The notes under the pieces were generated by a model. The model ran no database searches, had not been told where the DNA came from, and worked only from the letters and a program-made list of their open reading frames with translations. Made by a program: the position numbers and the translations under genes. From positions 4,764,392 through 4,828,391 of the forward strand of contig NZ_KI911783.1 of the NCBI RefSeq assembly GCF_000515415.1: 64,000 nucleotides of DNA, in the 5' to 3' direction. Source of the DNA: Bradyrhizobium sp. WSM1417 (GTDB lineage Bacteria; Pseudomonadota; Alphaproteobacteria; Rhizobiales; Xanthobacteraceae). Below, in pieces: positions 31,675-38,828 of this stretch (its first letter is position 1; the number at the start of each line of letters is the position of its first letter).

Positions 31675-32388
31675 TTAAGAGAAGTTCTCCGCGCGCCTGT
31701 TCCTCGCGACTGAAATACCAATTGTCGAGAAGCCTAGGATCAGCATCACCCAAGTTGTCGGCTCAGGGACGCTTGTGATCGGCGCGGATAGTCCATCGAC
31801 CACAATATCAACAGAGGAGATCGAAAGGGCGTAACCCACTGTCCCACCCCCTTCACCACGCGTGCCATACCAGTAGGTGAGCCCGCCTGATCCAACGAAG
31901 TCTTTGATGCTGACCGGTGTGAGGATATCGCTCGGAAGCAAAGGGTTATCACCAGTTATCCAGAGATGAACGGCTTGGCCGTAAGCCCCTTCTAGGCTGT
32001 TGATGTACCCCAGAGCTGTGAAGATATGACCATTGTTGATCGTCAAGGTGGCGTCGGACCAGAAAAATTCGTCGAACATGCCGGTGGCGAAGCCAGGTGC
32101 TCGTTCCGGCTGGGAGTTGCAGGAGCAACCTGGATCGGTAGTATAGAACGCGGTGGGACTGACAATAGCTCTGGCATCATTGGTATCGAAGACGAAGCCA
32201 AAGACGCCCCGTCCTGAACCTAAAGCGCCTTCTCCAAATCCGCCGGGAGCCGTTTGGCCCGTCCTAGGGTCGTAGTTACCAGACCAAGAGGCAGCATAAG
32301 TGCCAGTGTAGTTCACTTGGATAATGGCCGCTTGGGCGCTGAAGTTGACGCTGACAAACGCGGCGACCAGCAATAAGAACTTGAGCAT
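31675..32388 (-). CDS. PEP-CTERM-anchored secreted protein (cargo copy 1)
   Basis: 237 residues. Signal peptide LLLVAAFVSVNFSAQAA; mature beta-rich body with IIQVNYTGTYAASWSGNYD and LTINNGHIFTALGYINS; C-terminal PEP-CTERM sorting signal VPEPTTWVMLILGFSTIGIS followed by Arg residues. Such proteins are exported by Sec and processed by exosortase, often together with exopolysaccharide synthesis. No exosortase gene is in the window, so the host enzyme must serve. AGGAG lies nine bases before the ATG. Phage genes on both sides run on the other strand. Confidence 0.85.
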   Translation of the reverse strand: MLKFLLLVAAFVSVNFSAQAAIIQVNYTGTYAASWSGNYDPRTGQTAPGGFGEGALGSGRGVFGFVFDTNDARAIVSPTAFYTTDPGCSCNSQPERAPGFATGMFDEFFWSDATLTINNGHIFTALGYINSLEGAYGQAVHLWITGDNPLLPSDILTPVSIKDFVGSGGLTYWYGTRGEGGGTVGYALSISSVDIVVDGLSAPITSVPEPTTWVMLILGFSTIGISVARNRRAENFS

Positions 32389-32528
32389 ACTATGACACTC
32401 CTAAAGGGCAGGCATTCCACCGTTCGCGCGGGGATTGAGTCAATCGCGGAAGCCAAAAAAACTCTGTTTGACTTCCTTATGTTCGCTAGGCGTTCTCCGG
32501 CCCGCCTAGCCCAGAAAGAAAGTTATAG

Positions 32529-33065
32529 TCAAAATTCGGGGACTCTTAAGGTTGGGCCACACAGAAGCCCCATCAGCATAATAAGTATCTGTACTGTCAT
32601 CAGAAAGAGGTCTCTATTATTCGTTGGGGCACTAACCGGAGGCCCCCCGGCCAAAAACGCTTCAAAGGGTGTTGCCCCTCCATGGAGGACACCATCAATT
32701 TCGAGGCGAGCGATAGATTTGAGCGATCGCATGTGGTCAGAAATAGGGGGCTTATCGAAAGTCAGGGGTTCCGGACGGTGTGCAAACTCGTTCCGGATAT
32801 CCCTAATGCGATCGAGGTCCCATCTTACATCGGCACTATAGAGCTGCAACAGATAGCCAAGAGTTATGTTGCGGGCGAAGGCCGTATCAACGAACACGCG
32901 GGCTGCTTTTTCATCCGATGATAGTACTCGCTTAAGCGCATGCTTCAACCCGTCTTCAATGAACGAGCCGGCCATGATGGCTAGCGCTCGATCGGAGTGC
33001 TTTCCGTTTTCAAGGTCTTCGATGATCTCGCGATCACGATCATCTCTAATGAACCATTGCGGCAT
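32529..33065 (-). CDS. HEPN/MltR-like protein with C-terminal membrane segment
   Basis: 178 residues. Residues 15-105 follow the MltR (mannitol repressor-like) helical pattern: SDRALAIMAGSFIEDGLKHAL, ITLGYLLQLYSAD and LDRIRDIRNEFAHR. R91-N-E-F-A-H96 is an Rx4H motif as in HEPN ribonucleases. Residues ~152-172 (LFLMTVQILIMLMGLLCG) are a membrane helix, not usual for MltR. HEPN proteins are frequent in abortive-infection and toxin systems, so a prophage-borne defence gene is plausible. No antitoxin is obvious. AAGAAGG precedes the ATG at 33065. AT-richer than the phage core. Confidence 0.6.
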   Translation of the reverse strand: MPQWFIRDDRDREIIEDLENGKHSDRALAIMAGSFIEDGLKHALKRVLSSDEKAARVFVDTAFARNITLGYLLQLYSADVRWDLDRIRDIRNEFAHRPEPLTFDKPPISDHMRSLKSIARLEIDGVLHGGATPFEAFLAGGPPVSAPTNNRDLFLMTVQILIMLMGLLCGPTLRVPEF

Positions 33066-33192
33066 GCATTACCTTCTTTCGTTTCCGGAAGGAATTGGGG
33101 AGGGCGTCAGAACTTCTTCAGCAGCCGAGCGGCTTCCTCTGCCTTCAGACAAGTAATAGACGACTTCACGTGCGAGGCGGCGGCCAATTAGC

Positions 33193-33211
33193 TGCACGAT
33201 CGTGCATTTTT
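33193..33211 (+). terminator. Palindrome with T-run, possible terminator
   Basis: TGCACGATCGTGCA is a perfect 14-base palindrome followed by TTTTT. The stem would be only five pairs around GATC, so as a terminator it is weak. It stands in the gap 33066-33352, where I otherwise see only the leader of the HEPN-like gene. Confidence 0.3.
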
Positions 33212-33352
33212 ACCCGCGATCTGGACCGGTCGGTACCGGTAGAGGATTGGTGTCCTCGAGACCGCGGGCTCACCGCTCGGCCGCCTTGGATAGAGGCATG
33301 AGATTCCGGTTAGTGCCGGCTCACCCGGTAAGGTTCAGAGGAAGTCCCGAAA

Positions 33353-33480
33353 ATGAGGTCAATCGTCACGGTGGCATGCCCGCCTCGGATACGGCGCTGA
33401 CGACGCTTGAGTTGGTGAAGCTTCAGCTCGGGCATCAACGGTGCCGACTGCAACAACGACGAGGTACTGCAGCAAAGAGA
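33353..33480 (+). pseudogene. Decayed 5' fragment of the head-tail connector gene
   Basis: From ATG at 33353 the DNA aligns along about 128 bases with the start of the connector gene at 34433 (first residues MRSIVTVA in both; then SDTALTTLELVKLQLG versus SDTALTTLERVKLELG). A one-base loss about 27 bases in breaks the frame, and further small gaps follow; nothing of the remaining 170 codons is present. Divergence by eye is roughly one base in four or five. The fragment and the intact gene flank the PEP-CTERM gene at 33541-34278, marking an insertion or recombination joint. Confidence 0.75.
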
Positions 33481-33496
33481 GAGGCATGACAAAATG

Positions 33497-33520
33497 AGAG
33501 ACCGCCCGAAGGCGGTCTCT
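33497..33520 (-). terminator. Terminator of the second PEP-CTERM gene
   Basis: AGAGACCGCC and GGCGGTCTCT pair perfectly (10 bp); on the minus strand the loop is TTCG and the sequence after it is CATTTTG. It lies 20 bases beyond the stop of the PEP-CTERM gene at 33541. Confidence 0.65.
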
Positions 33521-33540
33521 GTACTCTTCTATGATGGCGA

Positions 33541-34278
33541 TCAGGCGGCGTCGAGCGCGGTTGATCGATTGCGGCGGCGATAAGCCATGAAGCCAACGCC
33601 GGAGAAACCGAGGATCATCATCGCCCAGGTTGAGGGCTCAGGCACTCCGCCGATCGTACCCGATGTGTCGCTGGTCACTTCAGCGTAGAGATCGGCGGTT
33701 GCTGTCAGGCCTTCGCGAACGTGAAGTTGGGAGCCACTCGAGGCCAGAAAGCCATCGCCTACAACGTTTTCGAAGCCGACCAATTTGACCGTGTAGTTGG
33801 TGCCGCCGACATTGAAGATAGTCGGAGTGAAGGTCGAAGGAAGGTTGACGTAATCTGCATCAGCGTCGGGATCAACGTTGCCATTTGTAGTGATCACCAA
33901 GCCCAGGCTGAAAATAGTCTGGATCAAGCCGAGCGCCGGATTCGTGAAGTTGGTGGCCAAGTTAAAATCGATCGAGTTCGGAGTGGTCCCGACCGCGGTC
34001 GTCCCATTGAAATAGGTCAGCGTTCCTACTTTAAATGGCGTCTCGAAAGCGCTTGAGAACCCGACACCTGCAAACGTCAGGGAATTGGGCCCGGTGCCGA
34101 AACCAGCGCTGTCGCCGTAAGTGAAGGCGTTTGTACCGACGCCCGTGACCGTCGCACCGCCGGGCTGGGGGTTAACGAAGCTCGCATCAGCAGATCCGAT
34201 AACGTCGGCAGCGAACGTTGGGACGGCGCTGATTGCGGTGAGGAGAGCGGCGAGACCAAGTGATTTTAATTGATGCAC
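33541..34278 (-). CDS. PEP-CTERM-anchored secreted protein (cargo copy 2)
   Basis: 245 residues from GTG at 34278, chosen because GGGAG lies seven bases upstream; a TTG two codons earlier is too close to it. Signal peptide [16 protein letters not shown]. The body is beta-rich with [23 protein letters not shown] and [18 protein letters not shown]-terminal sorting signal [19 protein letters not shown] plus YRRRNRS, nearly the same as in the PEP-CTERM gene at 58079. Leader is AT-rich (34279-34330). Flanked by connector fragment and intact connector gene. Needs a host exosortase. Confidence 0.85.
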   Translation of the reverse strand: MHQLKSLGLAALLTAISAVPTFAADVIGSADASFVNPQPGGATVTGVGTNAFTYGDSAGFGTGPNSLTFAGVGFSSAFETPFKVGTLTYFNGTTAVGTTPNSIDFNLATNFTNPALGLIQTIFSLGLVITTNGNVDPDADADYVNLPSTFTPTIFNVGGTNYTVKLVGFENVVGDGFLASSGSQLHVREGLTATADLYAEVTSDTSGTIGGVPEPSTWAMMILGFSGVGFMAYRRRNRSTALDAA

Positions 34279-34432
34279 TTTCAAACTCCCAATTTAAATT
34301 AACAATAGTTAATTCTTTACCCGCCACGCCCGCGCGTCAATACGCTTTCCGCCTCTCCTGGATGGAATTCAGAGTGACCAAGCTCACACGCCTTCCCGTC
34401 GCCATTCACTGCTTTGCCGCCCCGGAGCCCGC

Positions 34433-35074
34433 ATGAGATCGATCGTTACGGTTGCCAGTCCAGCTTCGGACACGGCGTTGACAACGCTGGAGCGGGTGAA
34501 GCTCGAGCTCGGCATCCCGGATTCCAATACCGCCAGCAACGAGGTCCTGCAGGAGAAGATCGACGAGGCCTCGGATGATATCGAGGCCGCTCTCGGCTTC
34601 CGCCTGGTGCGGGAGACCGCGGTGGAGACCTTCTGGCACGAGCAATATGACAGCGCGCCGGAGAAGCTCGTCCTGGACCGGACGCCGGTGGCTTCGATCA
34701 CGAGCGTGGTGGTCGATGGGGTCGCGATCGACGCCTCGACCTGGCGGCTCGATCCGAACACGGGTGAGCTGTTTGCGCTCTGCAACGGCTATCCGAGCGT
34801 CTGGTTGTTCTTGCAGAGCATCGTCGTGAGCTATGGTGGTGGGTATATCCTGCCGCCGGCGAGCAACCGGACTTTGCCGAAGGGGATCGAGGGTGCGTGC
34901 GTGGCGCTGGTGTCGAGCTTCTGGGCGGCGCGTGGGCGGGATCCGACGCTGCGGTCCGAAGAGATTCCGGATCTGATCAGCGCGACGTACTGGGTCGGGG
35001 CCGTCGGCGAAGATGGCGAGCTGCCGCCCGACATCGTCGCCAAGCTGGCGCCGTTCCGCAGGGCGATCGCATGA
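34433..35074 (+). CDS. Head-tail connector protein (gp6-like)
   Basis: 213 residues. The N-terminal part TALTTLERVKLELGIPDS...LQEKIDEASDDIEAALGF is typical of gp6/phiE125 gp8-like connectors, whose ring stacks under the portal. It goes on with TPVASITSVVVDGVAID and ends in a helical domain. In most HK97-like phages this gene follows the capsid gene directly; here 12.4 kb lie between. It starts the tail-ward operon and overlaps the next gene by ATGA. Confidence 0.85.
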   Translation: MRSIVTVASPASDTALTTLERVKLELGIPDSNTASNEVLQEKIDEASDDIEAALGFRLVRETAVETFWHEQYDSAPEKLVLDRTPVASITSVVVDGVAIDASTWRLDPNTGELFALCNGYPSVWLFLQSIVVSYGGGYILPPASNRTLPKGIEGACVALVSSFWAARGRDPTLRSEEIPDLISATYWVGAVGEDGELPPDIVAKLAPFRRAIA

Positions 35075-35421
35075 CGCCGGAGATGGCACGGCAGCGCTAT
35101 GCGATCGCGCTCAGTCGCTTCAGCCAGGTGACGATCCGTCGCTACTACGGCGCGGGCAGCCCGCGGGCGCACTATGAGAAGGCCTGCCGCGGTCGCGAAT
35201 TACAGTATTCGCCAAACGAGATCGTCGGGCCGATCCTGCAGGGGGACTGGAAGATCATCCTGCTGGCTGAAGATCTCGAGAGCGGCGCCGTGAGCCTGCC
35301 GCTGTTGTCGACCGACAAGGCGGTCGTGCGCGGCAAGGAGCTGACCATCGCCGGCATCGACGACAAGACACGTCGGTTCGGCGACGTGTTGGTGGCCTAT
35401 GTGTTGCAGGTGAGGGGATGA
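35071..35421 (+). CDS. Putative head closure / head-tail adaptor protein
   Basis: 116 residues from ATG at 35071 (ATGA overlap). Contains the pattern YAIALSRFSQVTIRRYYG and DWKIILLAEDLESGAVSLPL, then GKELTIAGIDDKTRRFGDVLVAYVLQVRG, a small beta-barrel layout consistent with SPP1 gp16-like head closure proteins. Identification depends mainly on position between connector and tail completion genes. Ends in an ATGA overlap. Confidence 0.6.
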   Translation: MTPEMARQRYAIALSRFSQVTIRRYYGAGSPRAHYEKACRGRELQYSPNEIVGPILQGDWKIILLAEDLESGAVSLPLLSTDKAVVRGKELTIAGIDDKTRRFGDVLVAYVLQVRG

Positions 35422-35876
35422 GCACCACCGAAGCCCAGGCCCGCGCCGCGGTCCGTGCGCAGCTGCCCGGAAGCGCCTTCGCGTTCCCGATCTATTGGCA
35501 GGGTGATGACGCACCGACCTTGCCGGACACGCCGGCGGCGTTCGCGTTCGTGGTGTTCAACAATGAGGGCTCCGGCGGGCGGCCGGCAGCGTTCGGCGGC
35601 GGCCGCGGCCGCAATCTGTTTCGCAACCGCGCCCTGGTCGAGGCCTACGTGTTCTCGCCGATCGGCGCGGAGACCGGCGCCGATGCCGCCTCAGGCCGGG
35701 CCGAGCTGATCGCGGCGCGGCTGCGCGGCTTCCGTGACAACGATATCAGCGTGTTCAGCGCCGACGTGATCTTCATCGGACCGGGGTCATCGATCTCGGT
35801 GCCGGGCGTGACGGCGCCGAACAGCTATCAGTGCGCGGTCGCCGAGATCGTGCTCACGTTCGACCAGATCGGCTAG
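35418..35876 (+). CDS. Tail completion/terminator protein
   Basis: 152 residues. An alpha/beta protein with PIYWQGDDAPTLPDTPAAFAFVVFNNEG, LVEAYVFSPIG, a helix AASGRAELIAARLRGF and a final strand AVAEIVLTFDQIG. This layout fits the gpU/gp17-type tail terminator (DUF4128-like) that caps the tube and joins it to the head. Position immediately before the tube gene supports this. Confidence 0.65.
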   Translation: MSTTEAQARAAVRAQLPGSAFAFPIYWQGDDAPTLPDTPAAFAFVVFNNEGSGGRPAAFGGGRGRNLFRNRALVEAYVFSPIGAETGADAASGRAELIAARLRGFRDNDISVFSADVIFIGPGSSISVPGVTAPNSYQCAVAEIVLTFDQIG

Positions 35877-35931
35877 AGCCGCAACCGCACCGTCGAGACG
35901 ACGGCGCACTCCATCTCGAAAGGACCATGCC

Positions 35932-37182
35932 ATGCCCTTGGCCGAAGGCGTATCAGCCAGTATCCGCTACAAAGCCTATTCGACCGGCGTCATCACGTCG
36001 AACGTCGAGCCGGTGCCGGCGGTGGACCCTGCCGTCACAGGCGGCCAGATTCTGCGGCGCGTCTCGTCGTCGCTGAAGCTTGGCAAGGATACCTATCAGT
36101 CGAACGAGATCCGGACCGATCGGCAGATTGCCGATTTCCGGCACGGCAAGCGCAGCGTCTCGGGATCGATTACGGGCGAGCTCTCGCCGGCGACATGGTT
36201 CGACTTCATCGAGGCGTCGTGCCGCGGCACGAAGTCGGCTGCGTTGATCGCGCTGGGGCCGTCGGCGCTGACCAGCATCGCCGCCGACAATGCGACCAGC
36301 AAGTTCATCGCCGCCGGCGGCGACCCCGTGGCACTCGGCTGGCGCATCGGCGACATCCTGCGCGGGACCAACCTGTCGGACCCCGACAACAATGCGAAGA
36401 ACTTCATGGTGACCGGCTTTGGTGGCACCAGCAACCGCAATATCTCGGTCTATCCGGCGCCGGATACGATGACGGCGGACACGTCGTTTTCGCTGACGAA
36501 CACGGGCAAATCCATCTTTGTGCCGTCGTCCAGCTTCGTGTCGCGCAAGTTCGGGATCGAGATCTACAACTCCGATATCGACGTCTCGCGGCTGTTCACG
36601 GAATGCCGCGCGGCGGGGTTCACGCTGAACCTGCCCGCAAGCGGCATGGCAACGATGGAAGTGCCGTTCATGGGCCGCGACATGGTTGTCGGCTCCGGCG
36701 CGTCGGCGCCGTTCTATACGGCGCCCGCGGCCGAGACCACGACCGGCCTGATCGCGGCAGTGAACGGCCTGTTGATGGTGTCGGGCGCGGCTGTCGGCGT
36801 GGTCACCGGCCTCAACATCAAGATGGATCTGAGTCCGTCGGTCGATGCCGTCGTCGGTCAGAACTTCGTGCCTGAGGTCTTCCTCGGACGCGCCAACGTG
36901 ACCGGCCAGGCCACGGCATTCTTCCAGGACTCGACGCTGATCGGGGACTTCATCAACGAAAGCGAGGTCTCGATCCTCGCCTATTTGACGACAACCTCGG
37001 CGCTGAATTCGCCGGCGATGTCTATCTATTTGCCGCGCGTCAAGTTCGGTGATGCGGACGTCGCGACCTCGGGCGAGGGCGGCCAGGCCATCACCATGCC
37101 GTTCCAGGCATTGAAGGCCGATGGCACGACCGCGGGCGACGAGGCGACCACGATCCGCATCGTGGACACCCAGGCGACCTGA
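35932..37182 (+). CDS. Major tail tube protein (Phage_tube_2-like)
   Basis: 416 residues. GVSASIRYKAYSTGVI, GGQILRRVSSSLKLGKDTY and IRTDRQIADFRHGKRSVSG are marks of the long tube proteins (tube_2 family) of alphaproteobacterial siphoviruses, which carry extra Ig-like domains. A second similar fold appears after residue ~230. Polymerises into the tail tube around the tape measure. Ribosome site AAAGGA before ATG. A gap with hairpin and 16-bp repeat follows. Confidence 0.85.
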   Translation: MPLAEGVSASIRYKAYSTGVITSNVEPVPAVDPAVTGGQILRRVSSSLKLGKDTYQSNEIRTDRQIADFRHGKRSVSGSITGELSPATWFDFIEASCRGTKSAALIALGPSALTSIAADNATSKFIAAGGDPVALGWRIGDILRGTNLSDPDNNAKNFMVTGFGGTSNRNISVYPAPDTMTADTSFSLTNTGKSIFVPSSSFVSRKFGIEIYNSDIDVSRLFTECRAAGFTLNLPASGMATMEVPFMGRDMVVGSGASAPFYTAPAAETTTGLIAAVNGLLMVSGAAVGVVTGLNIKMDLSPSVDAVVGQNFVPEVFLGRANVTGQATAFFQDSTLIGDFINESEVSILAYLTTTSALNSPAMSIYLPRVKFGDADVATSGEGGQAITMPFQALKADGTTAGDEATTIRIVDTQAT

Positions 37183-37230
37183 CACACATCCACAGTTCCC
37201 CGCCGCACACGGGGATCCTCGCACGGGCTG

Positions 37231-37246
37231 GCCGCAGTGATGCGCC
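37231..37246. repeat. 16-bp repeat GCCGCAGTGATGCGCC, second copy
   Basis: Exact copy of 19759-19774, again in the leader of an assembly gene (here the tail chaperone). See the first copy. Confidence 0.4.
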
Positions 37247-37271
37247 CTGACCGGGCGGTGACGTCACCGAG

Positions 37272-37295
37272 CGGCCTCGCTGGCGGGCGAGGCCG
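37272..37295 (+). other. Intergenic hairpin before the tail chaperone
   Basis: CGGCCTCGC and GCGAGGCCG form nine perfect pairs around TGGCGG; only TTC follows. It probably reduces read-through or protects the abundant tube mRNA rather than stopping transcription. Confidence 0.45.
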
Positions 37296-37322
37296 TTCAC
37301 CCTTCCGCCAAAGGAAATCAGC

Positions 37323-37796
37323 ATGAGCAAGTTCGGCAATCTCGCCGCGAACACGTCCGAGGTATTCAAGGTCGAAATCATCGACGCCACCACCGATGAG
37401 GTGCTGCGCGACAAGGAGGGCAAGGCCTCTTACATCGAGGTGCTCGCCGCCGACAGCGTCGAGGGCAGGGCCTTCGATCGCGATCGCCAGCAGGTGTTCC
37501 GCAAGAAGGCCGCGCGCACCCGCGGCGGCATGCCGGACTTTGATCAGCTCGAGGAGAACGTCGCCAAGTGTGCGGCGCTCACCAAGGGCTGGTACCTAGT
37601 CGATCCCGTCACGCGCGAAAAGATCGATGTCGACTGCACCCGCGCCAACGCGCTGGAGCTGTATTCGGCGCCGGGCATGCACTGGCTGTTCATCCAGCCG
37701 TGGGTTGCACTCAATGATGCTGCAAATTTTATTCGGAGCTCGTCGAGGAACTCTACGCCTTCGCCGAGCACGAATTCCGCAACCAGAGAAAGCTGA
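37323..37796 (+). CDS. Tail assembly chaperone, short form (gpG-like)
   Basis: 157 residues. MSKFGNLAANTSEVFKVEIID, EVLAADSVEGRAFDRDR and GWYLVDPVTREKIDVDCTRANALELYSAPGMHWL match the N-terminal domain of lambda G-like tail assembly chaperones, which coat the tape measure during tube assembly. The last ~21 residues after the slippery site (IRSSSRNSTPSPS) are Ser-rich and look like the throw-away end of a frameshifted gene. AAAGGAA precedes the ATG. Some ribosomes slip at 37724-37730 to make the longer form. Confidence 0.85.
   Translation: MSKFGNLAANTSEVFKVEIIDATTDEVLRDKEGKASYIEVLAADSVEGRAFDRDRQQVFRKKAARTRGGMPDFDQLEENVAKCAALTKGWYLVDPVTREKIDVDCTRANALELYSAPGMHWLFIQPWVALNDAANFIRSSSRNSTPSPSTNSATRES
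37724..37730 (+). promoter_or_regulatory. Programmed -1 frameshift site A AAT TTT
   Basis: The heptamer AAATTTT stands in the zero frame as GC[A AAT TTT], the canonical X XXY YYZ form. A -1 slip moves reading into an open frame that continues 136 codons to 38140 with no start codon before 37946. It is 66 bases before the zero-frame stop. I did not find a convincing downstream pseudoknot by eye. Confidence 0.8.
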
Positions 37797-38140
37797 GCGA
37801 CTGCGCGACAGTCGGCGATCACGCCGAGTCGGCGGCGCGCCAGTTCGCCGCCCTCGGCAAGAAGGTCAAGGTTGCCGCGATCGACGATGCCGCCGAATGC
37901 CCGGAGGCGCTGGCGTATCTCTGGCGCTTCTTCGCCGAACTGTCGATGGGGCTGGCGTCGAACGGCTTTGGGCCGGCGCTGGTGACATGGGAAGCATTGC
38001 GGGCATGGTCCGAGTTCATGGCTGTCAGCCTGGAGCCTTGGGAGGCGAAGGTGCTGGTCACTCTTGGATACCGGCGGGCCGTGATCGCCGACGAAGAGCA
38101 GGCAAAAAAGGCGCAGCGTGGCGGTCAGAACAAGAATTGA
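37730..38140 (+). CDS. Tail assembly chaperone C-terminal part, made by -1 frameshift (gpT-like)
   Basis: Read in the -1 frame from TAT at 37730, giving ...NF-YSELVEELYAFAEHEFRNQRK and ending in AKKAQRGGQNKN; with the first 136 residues of the short form this makes a 272-residue fusion. The extension is helical (ALAYLWRFFAELSMGLASNG, EPWEAKVLVTLGYRRAVI), as expected for the T domain that recruits tube protein to the tape measure. It has no good start of its own near the slip site, supporting frameshift expression. It overlaps the next gene. Confidence 0.8.
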   Translation, partial: YSELVEELYAFAEHEFRNQRKLSDCATVGDHAESAARQFAALGKKVKVAAIDDAAECPEALAYLWRFFAELSMGLASNGFGPALVTWEALRAWSEFMAVSLEPWEAKVLVTLGYRRAVIADEEQAKKAQRGGQNKN

Positions 38141-38828
38141 TTCCATCGCAACCGACATCAACCTCATCGTCAGCCGCGATCTTTCGCCGACAGGCCAGAG
38201 CCGCGCGATCGCCGACTACGCGCGGACTGAAATTGCCCGCGCCGACGACAAGAACAAGCGCATCTTGGGCCGCGTCCCGCCCAGGGTGATCACGGTCGAC
38301 GGGCGCAAGGGCGGCCAGCTTGAGGATGTCCGGCCGAATGGCGGGTCGATCATTACCGAGTGGGAAATCGTCAGCGACGTCCTGGTATGGATCGGCGATA
38401 CGCTAAGGGATCGCTCGCCATTTGTCTCCGGCGATTTCCGTGAGGGATGGATGCTGCTGGCCGACGGTCAGGTTGTCGAGTTGGGCGGACAGATCCCGCC
38501 GGCGGACGTGTACACCTTCGTCAACGTCGTGCCGTATGCGCGGAAGATCGAGGTGGGCAAGACGACTTCGGGGCGCGACTTCGTCGTTCAGGTCCCGAAC
38601 AGAATTGCCGAGCGCACGGCCAAGGATGCAACGGCGAGGTTCGGCAATATTGCCAAGATCAGGTCGGTCTGGATATCGCTTGCCAATCCATACACTCTGA
38701 AGAACGACCAGGTCTCACGCTCGTTCGCCGGCGGCAAGATCCGCATCAGTAAGCGGCAGCGCCCCGATCGCGTCCGGGGCAGTGCGATCACCTATCCCGC
38801 CATCACTGTCACCCTGAAGGCTGCATAA
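38118..38828 (+). CDS. Tail/neck protein, unassigned (gp10-like motif)
   Basis: 236 residues with a GTG start inside the end of the chaperone extension. Features: DYARTEIARADDKNK, DRSPFVSGDFREGWMLLADG and FVNVVPYARKIEVGK, the last resembling the NxxPYAxxxEyG motif of HK97 gp10-type neck proteins. Those usually lie before the tube gene, so the family is uncertain. It shares TAATG-type coupling with the tape measure gene. A tail component is likely from its position. Confidence 0.5.
   Translation: MAVRTRIDSIATDINLIVSRDLSPTGQSRAIADYARTEIARADDKNKRILGRVPPRVITVDGRKGGQLEDVRPNGGSIITEWEIVSDVLVWIGDTLRDRSPFVSGDFREGWMLLADGQVVELGGQIPPADVYTFVNVVPYARKIEVGKTTSGRDFVVQVPNRIAERTAKDATARFGNIAKIRSVWISLANPYTLKNDQVSRSFAGGKIRISKRQRPDRVRGSAITYPAITVTLKAA

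Noticed and set aside
32392..32841. Plus-strand frame opposite the HEPN-like gene
   Set aside because: No ribosome site, Ser/Arg-rich text and no motif; the minus-strand product has a recognisable helical domain and RNEFAH.
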